Below, one piece after another: positions 46,430 to 57,589 of a stretch of 64,000 bases of DNA (positions are counted from its first letter, which is position 1; each line of letters starts with the position of its first letter). Made by a program: the position numbers and the translations under genes. The DNA comes from Arthrobotrys musiformis. Its lineage: Eukaryota; Ascomycota; Orbiliomycetes; Orbiliales; Orbiliaceae. The notes below the pieces were generated by a model. The model ran no database searches and was not told the origin of the DNA. It saw nothing but the letters and a program-made list of their open reading frames with translations. The stretch spans positions 3,410,001 to 3,474,000 of the forward strand of contig JAVHJL010000001.1 of assembly GCA_036971715.1 (NCBI GenBank). Direction: 5' to 3'.

Positions 46430-49064
46430 CTCTTTCTCATGAGATGCCTAGATTAGTGCCTTGAGGTCTATCAATTGAATGATGATGAATTACTTATTTT
46501 TTTGGAAACTAAAAAAAGTTACTTATTCGTTTTCTCTTTCTCCATCGGAATAGGGCGGTGATGATACTTTCGGTCTTTTCCCTGAGGTATTTCTGCCGAG
46601 AATTCAAATGCACCCCTTGCACACACGCTCCCCTCGTTTTTCTTAGCTTTCTCACCTTTTGAAAGTGTGGATCTATTACCCCCCCTACATAGACCCCATC
46701 TTCAGGGTGCAGATTCAAGAAAAAGAATATCGAAATGAAATGAAAGAACAAAAAAACGAAGTTAGATTTTCTTTTCGTTTATGAAACTCGTGGCTAAAAA
46801 GACAATTCAATTTGGGGGGACCCCCCTCGGATGTCGGGATGTGACCAAATAGCATCTACAACAGACATTACAAAAGTTTCTTCCGAATATCGGCGTGAAA
46901 GCTGTCGTGTACCCGAGATACGAAACCAGAGGGAATCTGCCTGAGGCTGTGAAGCGTTTTCGTGAATGGTATGGAACCACACCCCTCCTTTCTTCTACTC
47001 TCGCTTTTTTGGGTTCCCCCCTCGCGTATTTGGAACCGGTACATTGTATTCGCGAATACGAATATGTCATCGGTTATTCCTCGATCTTGGTTCCTGTGCA
47101 TGTTGGATGCTGCTATTTTCTTCCACACTCAGCTCTCCCCTCTGCGGCTCGCAGCGGGGGATGTGATGACATGACGAACCAAGGCAGCGAATGGGATTGG
47201 TTGTGATAATATCCAAAAATAGACAGAATGGGAAGAGAAACCAACTTCTGTTGGCGGGAGAAATAAGCCCTCATGGCATGTTTTTGTCAAAGAAATCCAA
47301 CATTGAAACCCGTCTGTGCCTTCTTGCGGCCCCAACTGTGAAGAACCGGAGAAGGGGTGGGGATCTCGAACTGAGCTCCATGTTGCTTTAGTACCCTATC
47401 CTTTTGTTCGAGGCTTACCTCTATGTGGAACGACGGGGGTTAATCCTTTGGGAGGAAGTGTTTTTTTGACGTATTTGGAATGTTGATAATGTTAACTCGA
47501 CCGTCGAGAACAACCGTAGGCTCCAAGATCTCGTTCTCGACACCGAAGATCTCAATGGCAACCGGTCGCTGATTGATCCTTCGGTCCGGGTGGTGCTGTT
47601 GGCCCACTCCATGGGCGGGATCGTGGCCGCAGACACGCTGCTTTCGATCCTGGATGACGAACCCATAAGGAAGAAACCGACGTCTCCGGCTTCATCCTCC
47701 TCATCTTCGTCTCCCACGTCCCCGCCGTCTAGGTCACTCAGTCTGGACCCGAGGAAACGGAGGGATTCGACTTCTGCGTCGAAGCCTCCGTTGTCCAGGA
47801 GTAGTACTGCGGAGTCGAAGATTAGGGATTCAACTTCTGCGTCGAAGCCTCCGTTGTCTAGGAGTAGTACCGCGGAATCGAGGAGTAGGACCTCGGAATC
47901 GAGAAGTAGGACTTCAGAGTCAAGGACTAGAACCTCAGAATCAAGGACTCGAACCTCAGAATCAAGGACTAGGACCTCGGAGTCAAGAAGCAGGACCTCA
48001 GAATCAAGAAGCAGGACCTCAGAATCAAGAACTAGGACCTCAGAACCGAGGGCTAGGGCATCATCGTCTAAACCCTCGTCCTCGAGGAGACATGATGTAT
48101 TGAACGATGAGCGGATGATGTTCCCCGCCATCATCGGGATATGTGCTTTCGATACGCCGTATCTGGTATCTACCCCCCACAACGTGAATAGATATTGAAA
48201 TCGTGAAGTGGATGGTTTTTAGTAATATGATATATCATCCAGGGACTATCACCAAGCATGTTCGCCAACAGCGCAGAGAGCAACTTCCGCGCAGCATCAG
48301 ATGCCTTCACAACGGTATCCAGCATCGCAAAAACCCTCGGTTTCTTCGGATCCCAAGAGACACCAGCACAAGCAACATCCTCATCAGGCTCTCGCGCCGC
48401 CGCCCTCCCCGAAGCAACTTCAAGCGGAGGAGGAGGTTGGGGCTGGGGAAAACTAGCTTTAGCAGCCGCAGCAGCGACAACCGTCACCGCCGGCGCAGGA
48501 ACGGCGGTCTACATGAACAGATCCAACATAACGCAGGGTTTCAGCTGGGTCACCTCGCATCTGGAATTCGTAGGCGTCCTATTCAAACCCGAGGAACTGA
48601 AAACGCGGGTCGCGAGGACTTCATCCGTCCCCGGCGTCGGGATCGCAAATTTCTACACGGTATTGGGGAAGGGTGCGAAAGCTGTATCGAACACGCAGGG
48701 GAAAACCGTCGAAGTCGGCGGTGGGGGGTTGCGAACTTTCTGCTCCCTCCCCCCGAAACCTAGATCGAAGTCGACGTCGTCTACATCGCCGACTTCGCCG
48801 ATTTCACCGGGGGGTAAAGCCCCTGCTCCGGCGGGAAGCGCAGCGGCTTCGTCGGATAACAGGGCGGCGGCGGATATCGATGTCGGAGGGCAAGATTGGA
48901 GGACCTGGTGGTTCACGCAGTTGAACGACAAGGCGTCCGATGAAGTCAATGCGCATATGTACATGTTCAAAATGGCCACGAATCCCGCGTATTCGGATAT
49001 GGTTGACGGGGCGGGGAAGCAGATCATGAGGTGGTCTATCAATTGGTACGATTCGAGGGGTTAA
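46122..49064 (+). CDS. Fungal alpha/beta hydrolase (DUF676/lipase-like) with Ser-Arg repeat insert
   Basis: Five exons: 46122-46169, 46554-46586, 46865-46968, 47520-48165 and 48243-49064, phase consistent, about 550 residues. It opens MARKRTLLLVFIHGFK, the first strand and oxyanion HG motif of an alpha/beta hydrolase. GGDDTFGLFPE comes from a 33-nt exon. AVVYPRYETRGNLPEAVKRF follows, then the nucleophile elbow VRVVLLAHSMGGIVAADTLL (GxSxG type with Ser). A repeat-rich Ser/Arg insert (residues about 125-225) separates the elbow from CAFDTPYLGLSPSMFANS. A Gly/Ala segment (WGWGKLALAAAAATTVTAGA) may be membrane-associated. The end WWFTQLNDKASDEVNAHMYM and QIMRWSINWYDSRG is well ordered. It resembles a conserved but poorly characterised fungal hydrolase family. 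The substrate is unknown. Confidence 0.82.
46402..46429. repeat. 28-nt poly-T tract inside intron 1 of the hydrolase gene
   Basis: Uninterrupted T run in the 384-nt first intron, about 125 nt before the acceptor, so it is not the normal polypyrimidine tract. Confidence 0.95.
47764..48057 (+). repeat. Coding minisatellite: two 63-bp units followed by eight 21-bp units
   Basis: 47764-47889 is a 63-bp unit duplicated once (protein DSTSASKPPLSRSSTAES plus three residues). 47890-48057 is eight 21-bp units encoding TSESRSR/TSESRTR and variants. The 63-bp unit is three times 21 bp, so length change keeps the frame. The repeat lies in the insert between the hydrolase nucleophile and the rest of the domain. 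Confidence 0.92.
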
Positions 49065-49654
49065 TATCTCGCAATCCTTTTGAGATTCAGCCTGCGAATG
49101 CCTTTCCCTTCTTTCTTTTCTTGATACTTTCGTTTTTTTTGAAATTCGGTTTATAGACTATGGACTGGCTTAGCTTTACCAGGTGTTTAAAAATGAATTC
49201 TTTATCTAAAACTACATATCGCATTGTAAAATACTGTCGAAAAATTTACATATGTATATTTTTTGTTGAGTATCTCGGCTCGCTTGTTGTATATTTTGCG
49301 TGAAGCGGGTAAACTCGGGGAGTTTCCGAAGGAGTCCACCTCAGCATCATCACATAGATTTGGTCGATATCCACTGCCCCGTCGACCGCTATCATCTGGC
49401 CGCCCTGTAGTTTCATTGATGAAGAAGGAGAAGGGGGGGAAGAGGAAGGGTGCATGCTGGTGTTGAATCCGTTGTATTTCATTCAGTGTGTATATAAAAC
49501 CCATCAGCTGTTAAAACCTATAGTACAAACAAAGAGTCCTTCGCGGCAGACATAAAAAAGCAGACGCCGTTGACCTTCTTATTCTCTCTTATCGATCCCT
49601 CGATTGCCCTCGTCACAATTATTAACCCCAATTATACCACACACCGCCGGAATC
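49065..49654. other. Intergenic region between convergent hydrolase and GCV3 genes
   Basis: 590 bp of 3' regions. AT-rich, with short ORFs on both strands but nothing recognised. Confidence 0.5.
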
Positions 49655-50244
49655 TTACTCCTGGGTGTAAGCTTCATACCCGCCCTCATCCATCAACTCC
49701 TCACTCAACCTCTCCGCCTCCCCATCCCCGAGCTTAATCTTTACGATCCACCCTTCCTCACCCTCGGGATCCTCGTTGACCAACTTGGGCTTCTCGCTCA
49801 GCGCACCGTTGACCTCGATCACCTCCCCGGTAGCCGGGGACATGATATCCGAAGCAGACTTGACGCTCTCGACGGCACCTATCGAGTCATCCGCCTCGAT
49901 TTGGGAGTCAACCTCGGGGAGTTCGATGAAGACCACCTCTCCCAGTTTCTCCTGGGCGTAGTTTGTTATTCCCACCGTTCCGATGTTTGTGGTTGTGTCG
50001 TAGGAGATCCATTCGTGGTCTTCGGTGTAGCGTTTTATTACTATTTTTAAAAAACAAAAAAAACGAAAGTTAGTGACATGTGATTTATTGTAGGATTTAA
50101 TGGGAGAGGAGGTTTACTTTCGAATCTTGAAGGGGTGACGGAGAATTGTCGACGGTTCAAGGGAGCGAGGGATCTAACGGCAGAAGCTCTCAAGGAAGCC
50201 GAAGCTCTCGGGAGAGCTCGCGAGGCGATACGGAATGTTGCCAT
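49655..50244 (-). CDS. GCV3: Glycine cleavage system H protein, mitochondrial
   Basis: Lipoyl carrier that shuttles the aminomethyl group between P, T and L proteins of the mitochondrial glycine decarboxylase complex. Two exons, 50244-50118 and 50040-49655, phase 1 junction, 170 residues. The N-terminus MATFRIASRALPRASASLRA is a classic mitochondrial presequence. The mature part has IIKRYTEDHEWISYD, VGITNYAQEKLGEVVFIELP and the lipoylation site GAVESVKSASDIMSPATGEV, where the Lys of ESVKSASD carries lipoate. It ends with WIVKIKLGD and LMDEGGYEAYTQE. Length and order match the family. Confidence 0.96.
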
Positions 50245-50621
50245 TGTTTATTTATTTATTTCTTTTTCTTCTTGAATCCCTCTAAAAACGAGTATTTGGT
50301 GTATCTGCAATATCGTGATATCGCCAATGGACGGTGAAGACAAAGATATCAGTTATGTCAGCGGTGGTGGGGTGAAGGAAAAGCGAAGAGAAACCGTCGT
50401 CGGGGAAAGGAAACCCGTTTGTGGAAATTTTGGTGTTGGTTCCTTTTTTTCTCTTTCCCTCGATTGGCTGTCTACTTCGGCAAGGCAGAAGCTTATCTTA
50501 TCGGGAGAATCTTGATGGTGTTTCTTTTCTTTTTTCCCTTTCGAAAAACATCGGATTCAAAGTCTGGCGACAGTCTTTTCTCTTCAACCTCGACGGATCA
50601 CCTGCGGGAAGACTAGCAATC
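50245..50621. promoter_or_regulatory. Divergent promoter of GCV3 and MRP17 with two opposed CCAAT boxes
   Basis: 377 bp between two start codons. CCAAT occurs at 50324-50328 on the plus strand and in inverted form (ATTGG) at 50463-50467. CCAAT is the core site of the Hap2/3/5 complex, which regulates respiratory and mitochondrial genes in fungi. Function here is inferred from position only. Confidence 0.5.
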
Positions 50622-51076
50622 ATGTTGTACGAGCTTCTGGGAGCTGTAAGTCCACCGTCCGCAATGCAGCACGCATAAATACTAACATACCCCAGGTCCG
50701 TCCCGGCAGCCTCATGGAAATCAAAGAGTACGCCCCTCCTCACCCCCATCCCCCATAACCCCCCCTCTAATACCAATCCCAAAATAGAGTCATAAAAACA
50801 GTCGGCATGCAAGTCCTCACAAACGGCGGCATCGTCCGCGGCATCAACAACTGGGATACAACCTACCTCCCCCGCAAGATCAGAAAACACCAAGCAACCC
50901 ACACCGAAGGCCACTACTTCCTCATGCGCTTCGATTGCGACCCGGCAACCCAGAAGATCGTGAAGGAAACCCTCGGCGTCGATCCCAGAATGATCAAGTT
51001 CTCCGTCGTCAAAATGGGTAAAGGCAAACTGGAGGATATCAGTCGCGTCAGAGGGGACGCCCCGTGGTTTCAGTAG
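50622..51076 (+). CDS. MRP17: Mitochondrial small ribosomal subunit protein bS6m
   Basis: Three exons: 50622-50645, 50696-50727 and 50788-51076, giving 114 residues. The first two coding exons are only 24 and 32 nt. The joined start is MLYELLGA-VRPGSLMEIKE-VIKTVG, followed by NGGIVRGINNWDTTYLPRKI, HYFLMRFDCDPATQKIVKET and LGVDPRMIKFSVVKMG. This is the S6 fold, with GGxVRGIxNWG-type strand and the conserved DPR(M/V)IR-like motif, and matches yeast Mrp17. No separate presequence is evident, as is common for bS6m. It shares a promoter region with GCV3, so two mitochondrial proteins are divergently expressed. Confidence 0.92.
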
Positions 51077-51883
51077 AGTAGTCAACCCTCTTTTCAACTT
51101 CTTTGCTCGTTTATTACTACCCGAGGAAAGGAGGTTTGTTTGGAACAGACTGGGAAGCGGATGGGCGGATTGTGTATATACGGCTTTTTTGTACGATATG
51201 AAATCCACGTTGGGTACGCGGATACCGGATGGCGTTTTTTATACGGATTACATGACATGAACAGTGGGTGTATTCTACCTAGAATCAATCTACATTATCT
51301 CTCCAGAGGTACATATAACCGCTCGAACAAACCGCCGTCTCTATCACTTATATATATAGCCGGGTAAGGGAAGGGGGCTCAGCCGTCTCGGAGATATATA
51401 GATAGTTTACAAATTTCCAGCCCACCGCACTCGCCGACGAACATCTGCCATAGGAATACAAAAAAACGTCCGGGAAGAAAAAAAATATTGCAACTCTCGA
51501 AAGTACTATAGGGAACATCACAAGCATCCGAGAAACAACAGGCATTGGTCAAAAATCCCATAGAGCATCCGAGACATATAGAAACGAGACCAAAAAAAGA
51601 GTACCGTAGGAATAAAAGAAAGTAAGAGAGAAAGGGACCACAAGAATGCCACCGGAAGCGCCGTTAACAATGTTCTTTTTGCAAAGCGAGAGGAGTATAA
51701 ACGAATGAAAAGGAGAAAGGAAAAGGCAAAAGCAAAAAACAAGATAGGGATTTTATTCGTCGCCAAAGAGGATTTCTTTCAGGGTACAGTGAGGCCTGCA
51801 GGGTCAGAATGTACAAACAGGTAAAGAAAAAACAGCGAAAGCACGAAAACGAAGACAAAAAACCATGCACCAGACTATCTTGC
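51077..51883. other. Intergenic region between convergent MRP17 and PTC1 genes
   Basis: About 800 bp of 3' regions with short A-rich runs. No gene recognised. Confidence 0.5.
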
Positions 51884-53501
51884 TCACTTCGCCTCCTCGG
51901 TCTTCGGCGGGGTTGCCTTCTTATCAGCCGCATCATCCATAACAACGTCCTCGTCAACAAGGGCGCTCTCAGATGCATTCTTTTCCCCGAAAATCCCCAG
52001 ACCAACCCCGGCAACGGTGTTAGGCTCCTTCGGTCTCTCGAATCGAACGATCATGCAACTCAAATTGTCAGTCGAGAACCTAGCAAGAGCATGATCAACG
52101 AGCGCCTTGGATGCATCCTGAGGGTCTTGGATCGTTCGGATGAGGTCGACGGCTTCTTGGTCGGAGCAGACGTCCCATAGCTATTTTGACAAAGTTAGAC
52201 ATTGCATTTTCCATATACTTGTTTGGTGGTTATGAAATACTCACCCCATCGCATGCCAAGATGATGAATTCGTCTATGTCGGGTTGGATGACAGTTTCAG
52301 TGGTATATGGGTGGCCGGTTACCAGCTCTTTGATGTACGAATCTCCGAGTGCTCTTGTGACAGCGAGGACACCTACAAGCAATTAGTTAGCTGTATTCAT
52401 AACAAAACTTTATATATATATATATAAAGGTAACCTACCATTCACACGATTGTTGAGAATAAGGCCGCCAGCATTAGCAACTCGCTTGCCCTCATTTTCG
52501 TCACTGCCCTTGTGGTCGTAGCTGAGTCGCAGAGCCTTACCCGAGCGACACAAGACGATCCTGGCATCACCGACATTGGCGGTGTACAGCATACGAACAC
52601 GTTTTGTCGGCTTCTTCTCGGCGGGGTGCTTCTTCGAGCTCGGGGATTGGTCTCCTGCAGAATCCGATCCGGAGTCGACGGTTCGGTCCTCCCACTTCAG
52701 GACGGCACAGACCGCCGTGCAGCCACTGTTCTTAACGGGAAGGTCCTTGAGCTCTTTGTCCACATTCATAAAGGTCTGGTCCAGCAACTCGGGCATCGAC
52801 TTGTTGTCCTTATTCCTCCGAATACAGTCCTCGAGCAAATGATGCAACTTCTTCCCGCACCAATCCGCAGCAAAGGTGCCAGCGTGACCGTCGAAAACCG
52901 CGAAATACCCATTGTCCGATTCACCGGCGGAGTTTTCCTCCAGACTGGAGTACAAAGCGGTCTTATCGGTATCCGAGCACAGATTCGAGTTGAGCATGCA
53001 GGCTGGCGGGGCTGGGGGTAGGAAGTTGTAGAGATACGAGTGGGTATCTTCCATCGTCCGCCTGCATCGCCTGTTCTTATCTTCCGACACGCCTACGCGA
53101 AATGTGTTTTGAGGCAGGGGATGCGAGTTCCCCGCGGCATTATTGTTTTCGGTGTCATAGGGGGCAACGGAACCGCCGGGCGTCCTCGTGGGGCTCGGTG
53201 GAGGGTGTATGACGTTGAACGATCGTTTCGATTTGTCTTCCAGCCCCGCGGCGTGCGACAAGGTGCTTTTGGCAGATGCCATGAACGAGGATACTGCAGC
53301 AGCGGAGATCCTTCGCGTCTTTTTTTCTTGGGGGGTGGTAGGAGTGGAGTTATTGGAGTCTTTCGAGGAAGCAGGCGGGTCAGTGGGAGATTGTGCTGCT
53401 GCAGTGGTGTTGGTGGTGCCGCCTAGCAGCCTGGAAAGGCCGAACGAAAGACGTTTGCTCGCCAGCTTTGAAAATATTTGATGGGACACACCCCAAGCCA
53501 A
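51884..53501 (-). CDS. PTC1: Protein phosphatase 2C, Ptc1-like; 5' end unresolved
   Basis: Mn/Mg-dependent Ser/Thr phosphatase that down-regulates MAPK (HOG and cell-wall) pathways. Exons 53501-52439, 52372-52245 and 52180-51884. PP2C motifs in order: [108 protein letters not shown] and ALARFSTDNLSCMIVRF. All metal-binding Asp residues are present. A Ser-rich insert sits before YTANVGDA. The open frame extends upstream of the first in-frame ATG (53282) to a TTG at 53501, and this part looks coding (KLASKRLSFGLSRLLGG). No ATG lies on this strand for several hundred bases upstream of it, so an upstream first exon or a start at 53282 are both possible. Confidence 0.9.
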
Positions 53502-54926
53502 GCTTATATTCTCAAGTTGGTGAAATAAGGTGGAATAAAATGGAACGGAGTAAAGTATCGATAATTGATAGAAAATGAAAACAATATGCTATGATATTTG
53601 GGGGTAACGCGATAACGGCAAGGCCAAGGACGATGGGGGATAAGGGCGAAAGCTGACCGACTGGCTGACTCGACTGGCTGACTGATCTGATCTGGGGCCG
53701 GGTCAGTGGGGGATAGAAAGCCCTTCTTTCGTTTGCTCTTTGTTTCTTTCTTTTTATTTTCCCTTTTGTTTCTTGATTTGGGGCCCGTCTGTCTGCACTC
53801 GACCAGTTTACCTTCTTACTTCCTTGCTGATGGATACCTGGGGTAGTTAGCTGTCTCACTCTGCTCAGGTAAGTAAGTAGGACGTAAGTAAGGCCGGGTC
53901 AGGTCAGGCAAGAAAAGAGAGGTCGCTTGCGTACTTTTGCGTTCGCTCTCGCTCGCTCGCTTGATTGCCCCAGGTTAATTAAAAACGTCAAACCAGCTAA
54001 CGAGCTGACAAAGCTGGCTGGTCTGATCGTGTATGTCAAGTAACTTGGGATGGATATATCCTCAGCCCCGGTCGAAGGAAATAGGGAGGAAGGTTTCTAT
54101 GCGGTAAATCCGAAGCAATCCGCAAGGAGGAAGATGGGTCGAAAGCAAGTACTCGAGTAAGCCAGGTAGCGTGTGTATGTATATACTGCTTGGGCAACAA
54201 GTATATATATAGAATACCAGCCGTGGTCAAGCGGTATGAATCAGAATCCTGGCCAGGTGCGAGCCGGGATATATGGCATGCAGGCGGGTAGTTATGGATT
54301 GGATATGCCAGTAGGTACAAGACGAGCAGGGGTCAGGCCTTTATGGCTAATTTGCAATCGACGGCGATTATTGAAGAGGACAGCTACCGTACAGCTGCAA
54401 CCCCGCTGAGGTCTCGTTTGATGATACGATTGATTGATGATGGTACAATTTGACGATGGCGATGACGAGGATGGTGGTTGAGGTTGAGGTTGAGATTGTG
54501 GTTGGATGGCTGGTCCCTGAGCTGAGGTTCAGGCGAGGCGGGCACACAGGCAGCTGGCTGGGCTGAGAGAGGCTGTTTGTTTGCCTTGTGCTACTTGGCC
54601 AATGTGCTCTGAGCTGGTTTGGTTCCACGAACCTCGTGCGTCACTGCAACACACTGCAAACCACAATCCAACACTCCTCCTCTATCTCATACACCCCCTA
54701 GGTAGACTATCTTGAAGCTAGAGCGTGCATACTGACATAGACATATATATATGGATATAGAATTGAGATTCTCCAATGGGAGATAGTTAGTCTAGTAAGA
54801 GGAGATAGTATTAAATGCCTGCTTGATCAATTGATCTATTATCTATCCACCGGTGCTCTTGTGTATAACCTTTCTAGACTTCGACAATCAAGTCAATCTT
54901 AATCTACACCACAATCGATATCATAA
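53502..54926. other. Region upstream of PTC1 and downstream of the first USP-like gene
   Basis: 1.4 kb that should contain the PTC1 promoter and perhaps an unidentified first exon. It includes CT/GACTGGCT-type short repeats near 53650-53700, a TATATATATA stretch near 54200, and GGTTGAGGTTGAG repeats near 54476-54500. No gene recognised. Confidence 0.45.
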
Positions 54927-56732
54927 TCAAGCCTCCTTCCAGTACGTAGTCTGCTTCTCATCACCACCGCTCCCCGGTGCTGTCTCCCCAGCTGCCACCT
55001 TCTCATAAATCAATGCGTACATATTTCCGGGGCGCGAAGCCCTCGGATCCTCCCTAGTTCCTGCGAAGAGGTCCTGCTTGCTAATCCTCAACGTAGCATC
55101 CTCGTCGCAATGCCACCACTGCTCGCCCAGCGGGTTCGTGGTGTCTTTCCACTCACGTCGGTAACAGTACCAATGTCCTGCTCCGATGTCGGGCCCCTGG
55201 TGGACCAGGACGGCCCGCAGCTCGTACATCGGTACTGCGGGGTTTGAAGCATCCCCACTGATCCTGATCGGGAGGTTGAAACCCCCGCGATCCATATTTC
55301 GGTTCGGTCCGGCTACGTAGTCTGACAGATCAATCGAGGGGTCGAACCTAACTCTAGAGGTCAACTTGCAAGGTCGACCCCGACGATCCACCTGCGTTAC
55401 GTTAACGAATTCCATCAGCAGGATATCCGGCAACTTTGTTATGGCTCGCGTTTCCGACCAGTTTGAGGCGTAGTGTATTTCCCTCTTTTTCAACGTATCG
55501 TTGTACTCGTCTCTGAGGGCCTGGTAAGCCTCATCGGACATTTCTTCCCGGCGACTGGGGTACTTTGGCACCGGCGCAATTCTGGCCAGGCCCAGGTTTT
55601 TTTCTTCGGCCTCTGTGAGGTTGTCGTATGTGTCGTTTTGGAGGGATTGCTCCAGGAGTTGGAGGCGGTCTTTGAGTGCTTTTACGTCCTCTGCTGAGGT
55701 ACCGTCCTTCGATGCGTTCTTTAGTGCGCGGCGGATGATTTTTCGGATTTCAAGACCGCGGCATCGGTTACAACCGCGGTCTGGAAGTAGGTTGGTTCTT
55801 CTGTGCCATTCGAGTGTTTGCGCCAGTGTTGCTTGTTTGGTCTATCGACATTGTCAAATTTTGATCGATTAATCCAGAGAGGGGTGTGGGATTTACCTTC
55901 GAAGTCGGTTTCTCCAACTGCAAACTAGCAAGTTGGTTGTTCTCAGTGCGGACATTCCCGCACTCCAAACAATTCATTCTGCACAATATATCCACCGCCA
56001 GTCTATTCTCAAACCCCTTCGTATCCATGTTCTCCAAAAGACGATCATTGAGACGGGTGATCAACTCGGTGGCGCAATGCTGCTGGAGCCCGAATTCGGG
56101 AAATGTGAGCTCTTCCGGTGTTGGAGTTTTGACGGTTGCTCTGCTTCTGTATTTTTTGGTGGTGAAGCGGTTGAGTCTGCCGAAGAGGGCGTCGACGAGG
56201 GTCGCTAGATTCTTTTTTGAGATATCTTTGGTGTATTCAGCATGGGTGGCGAGGTTGACCCATTCGGGGTACGAAGTCCCCCCCAGTGCCTAACATATAT
56301 AATATATCAGTAAGACCATTCTCGCAAGTTTAAAGATACTTGAGGCGGGGGACTAACCTGAAAGGCAGTATTGATATAACACAAATTCACACGTTCCGTG
56401 TTTTCAATCCCACTGATGATCTGTCTGCTGTCCCCCTTCACCCAGGGGTCTGCGTTAGGACGACTAGGGGCGGGCTTAACCGCTACCACCTCCTCCGCTC
56501 CCTCGCCTCCTCCACCAGTTTCTTCCACCACCACCTCCTCCTCGTCATCATCTTCTTCCTCGTATCGACCCTTCCTTCTCGTTCTTGCTACGCGGAGCCC
56601 CGAGCCTATGTCTCGAGGCTTCACGACACGGCTCGAGCGGTCGAGAACAGACCTTAGGATCTTCTGAGCTGGCGATTTGGTGGTTGCTGTCCTGGTAGGA
56701 CTGGAACTAGATTTGCGAGTTTTATAGCCCAT
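54927..56732 (-). CDS. Divergent USP-family (peptidase C19) deubiquitinase-like protein A
   Basis: Three exons, 56732-56358, 56289-55897 and 55841-54927, all phase 0, 560 residues. The first 100 residues are basic then acidic (EEEDDDEEEVVVEE) and disordered, nuclear-like. The Cys box is RVNLCYINTAFQALGG (canonical GNTCYMNSxLQ), split by intron 1 after AFQ. CLEC and CNRC pairs form the USP zinc ribbon. The His box is YELRAVLVHQGPDIGAGHWY, and WWHCDEDATLRIS gives the Asp third residue; MYALIYEKV closes the fold. The catalytic Cys, His and Asp are therefore all present, although overall the protein is far from common USPs. Expected reaction is cleavage of ubiquitin or a ubiquitin-like protein from substrates. 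A second related gene lies upstream in tandem. Confidence 0.8.
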
Positions 56733-57589
56733 GGTGTATTTCTGCTTCTTACGAGATCGATCGTATATCCTATTTTCTCTCCAGAAATTTGTGGAGGATG
56801 GGAGGGAAGATGGAGGTTGGATTCGAGGGTGGAGTTCGTGACTTCTGGGTGAGTGGTTATGGGGAGTGATGATGTGTATGTCTACGTCTACTAATTTGTT
56901 TGAAGTACTTGGTAATACACCGCCGAGGAGATTTAGCTGCTCGGCCGGTGGGCTCTTATTTGTTAACTACCAGTGGGTTGGTTTTTTGTTTCAACCAGTT
57001 GAAATGGGCAAAAAAGTGCTGAGACGTATATTGGGTGACTTGTCTAGCTATATCATTGGTGAGTAATATGTAGTGAAGTCAAGTTGTGGGACGACTATTT
57101 TATACTCTAACTTCACCAATGATCGGATGGAACTCACGCTTCCCCAAGGCTGTTGATGTAGTTTGGGCGCTTGGGGTTGTCATGTAAACTAGAGCTGACC
57201 GAGGGTTTGGGACTTCGGCCAGCCCTGGTATATGAGACAAGTTTGGGATACATATTACTTCACAGAAGGGATATATTGATGTGCGCTCCTGTTCTATAAT
57301 TTAATTGTGAAGGGTTGCTTGTGGGTTATATAAAGATACATATCCGCTATAGATGGCAGGTAGCTATTTAATCTTAGACTCGTCCGCAAGTGCGTTTACA
57401 AGGCACCTAGGTACTTGTATATGCAATAGATCATCCTGTTAACCCTTATCTAGTAAATCCAATGTCACCTTACAAACCGGGTGGGCTGGGTACGAGACAA
57501 CGTTACAAGATATATATATTCTAGAGCCCCAATCTTTACGTACATATACTCTAACTTTTCGTCACGATTATATAGTTGACTAGGTAGTG
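56733..57589. other. Intergenic region between the two USP-like genes
   Basis: About 860 bp on the 5' side of gene A and 3' side of gene B. AT-rich with TATATATATATTC near 57510. No gene recognised. Confidence 0.5.

Noticed and set aside
47421..48182. 253-codon minus-strand ORF with VLDSEV repeats
   Set aside because: It is the complement of the Ser-Arg minisatellite in the hydrolase exon; the plus strand carries splice sites and the AHSMGG elbow.
49202..49504. Overlapping minus-strand ORFs after the hydrolase gene
   Set aside because: Short, in convergent 3' DNA, and without recognisable motifs.
54218..54300. tRNA-like start GTGGTCAAGCGGTATGA
   Set aside because: The D-arm-like word is present but no anticodon stem, T-loop or acceptor pairing could be drawn.
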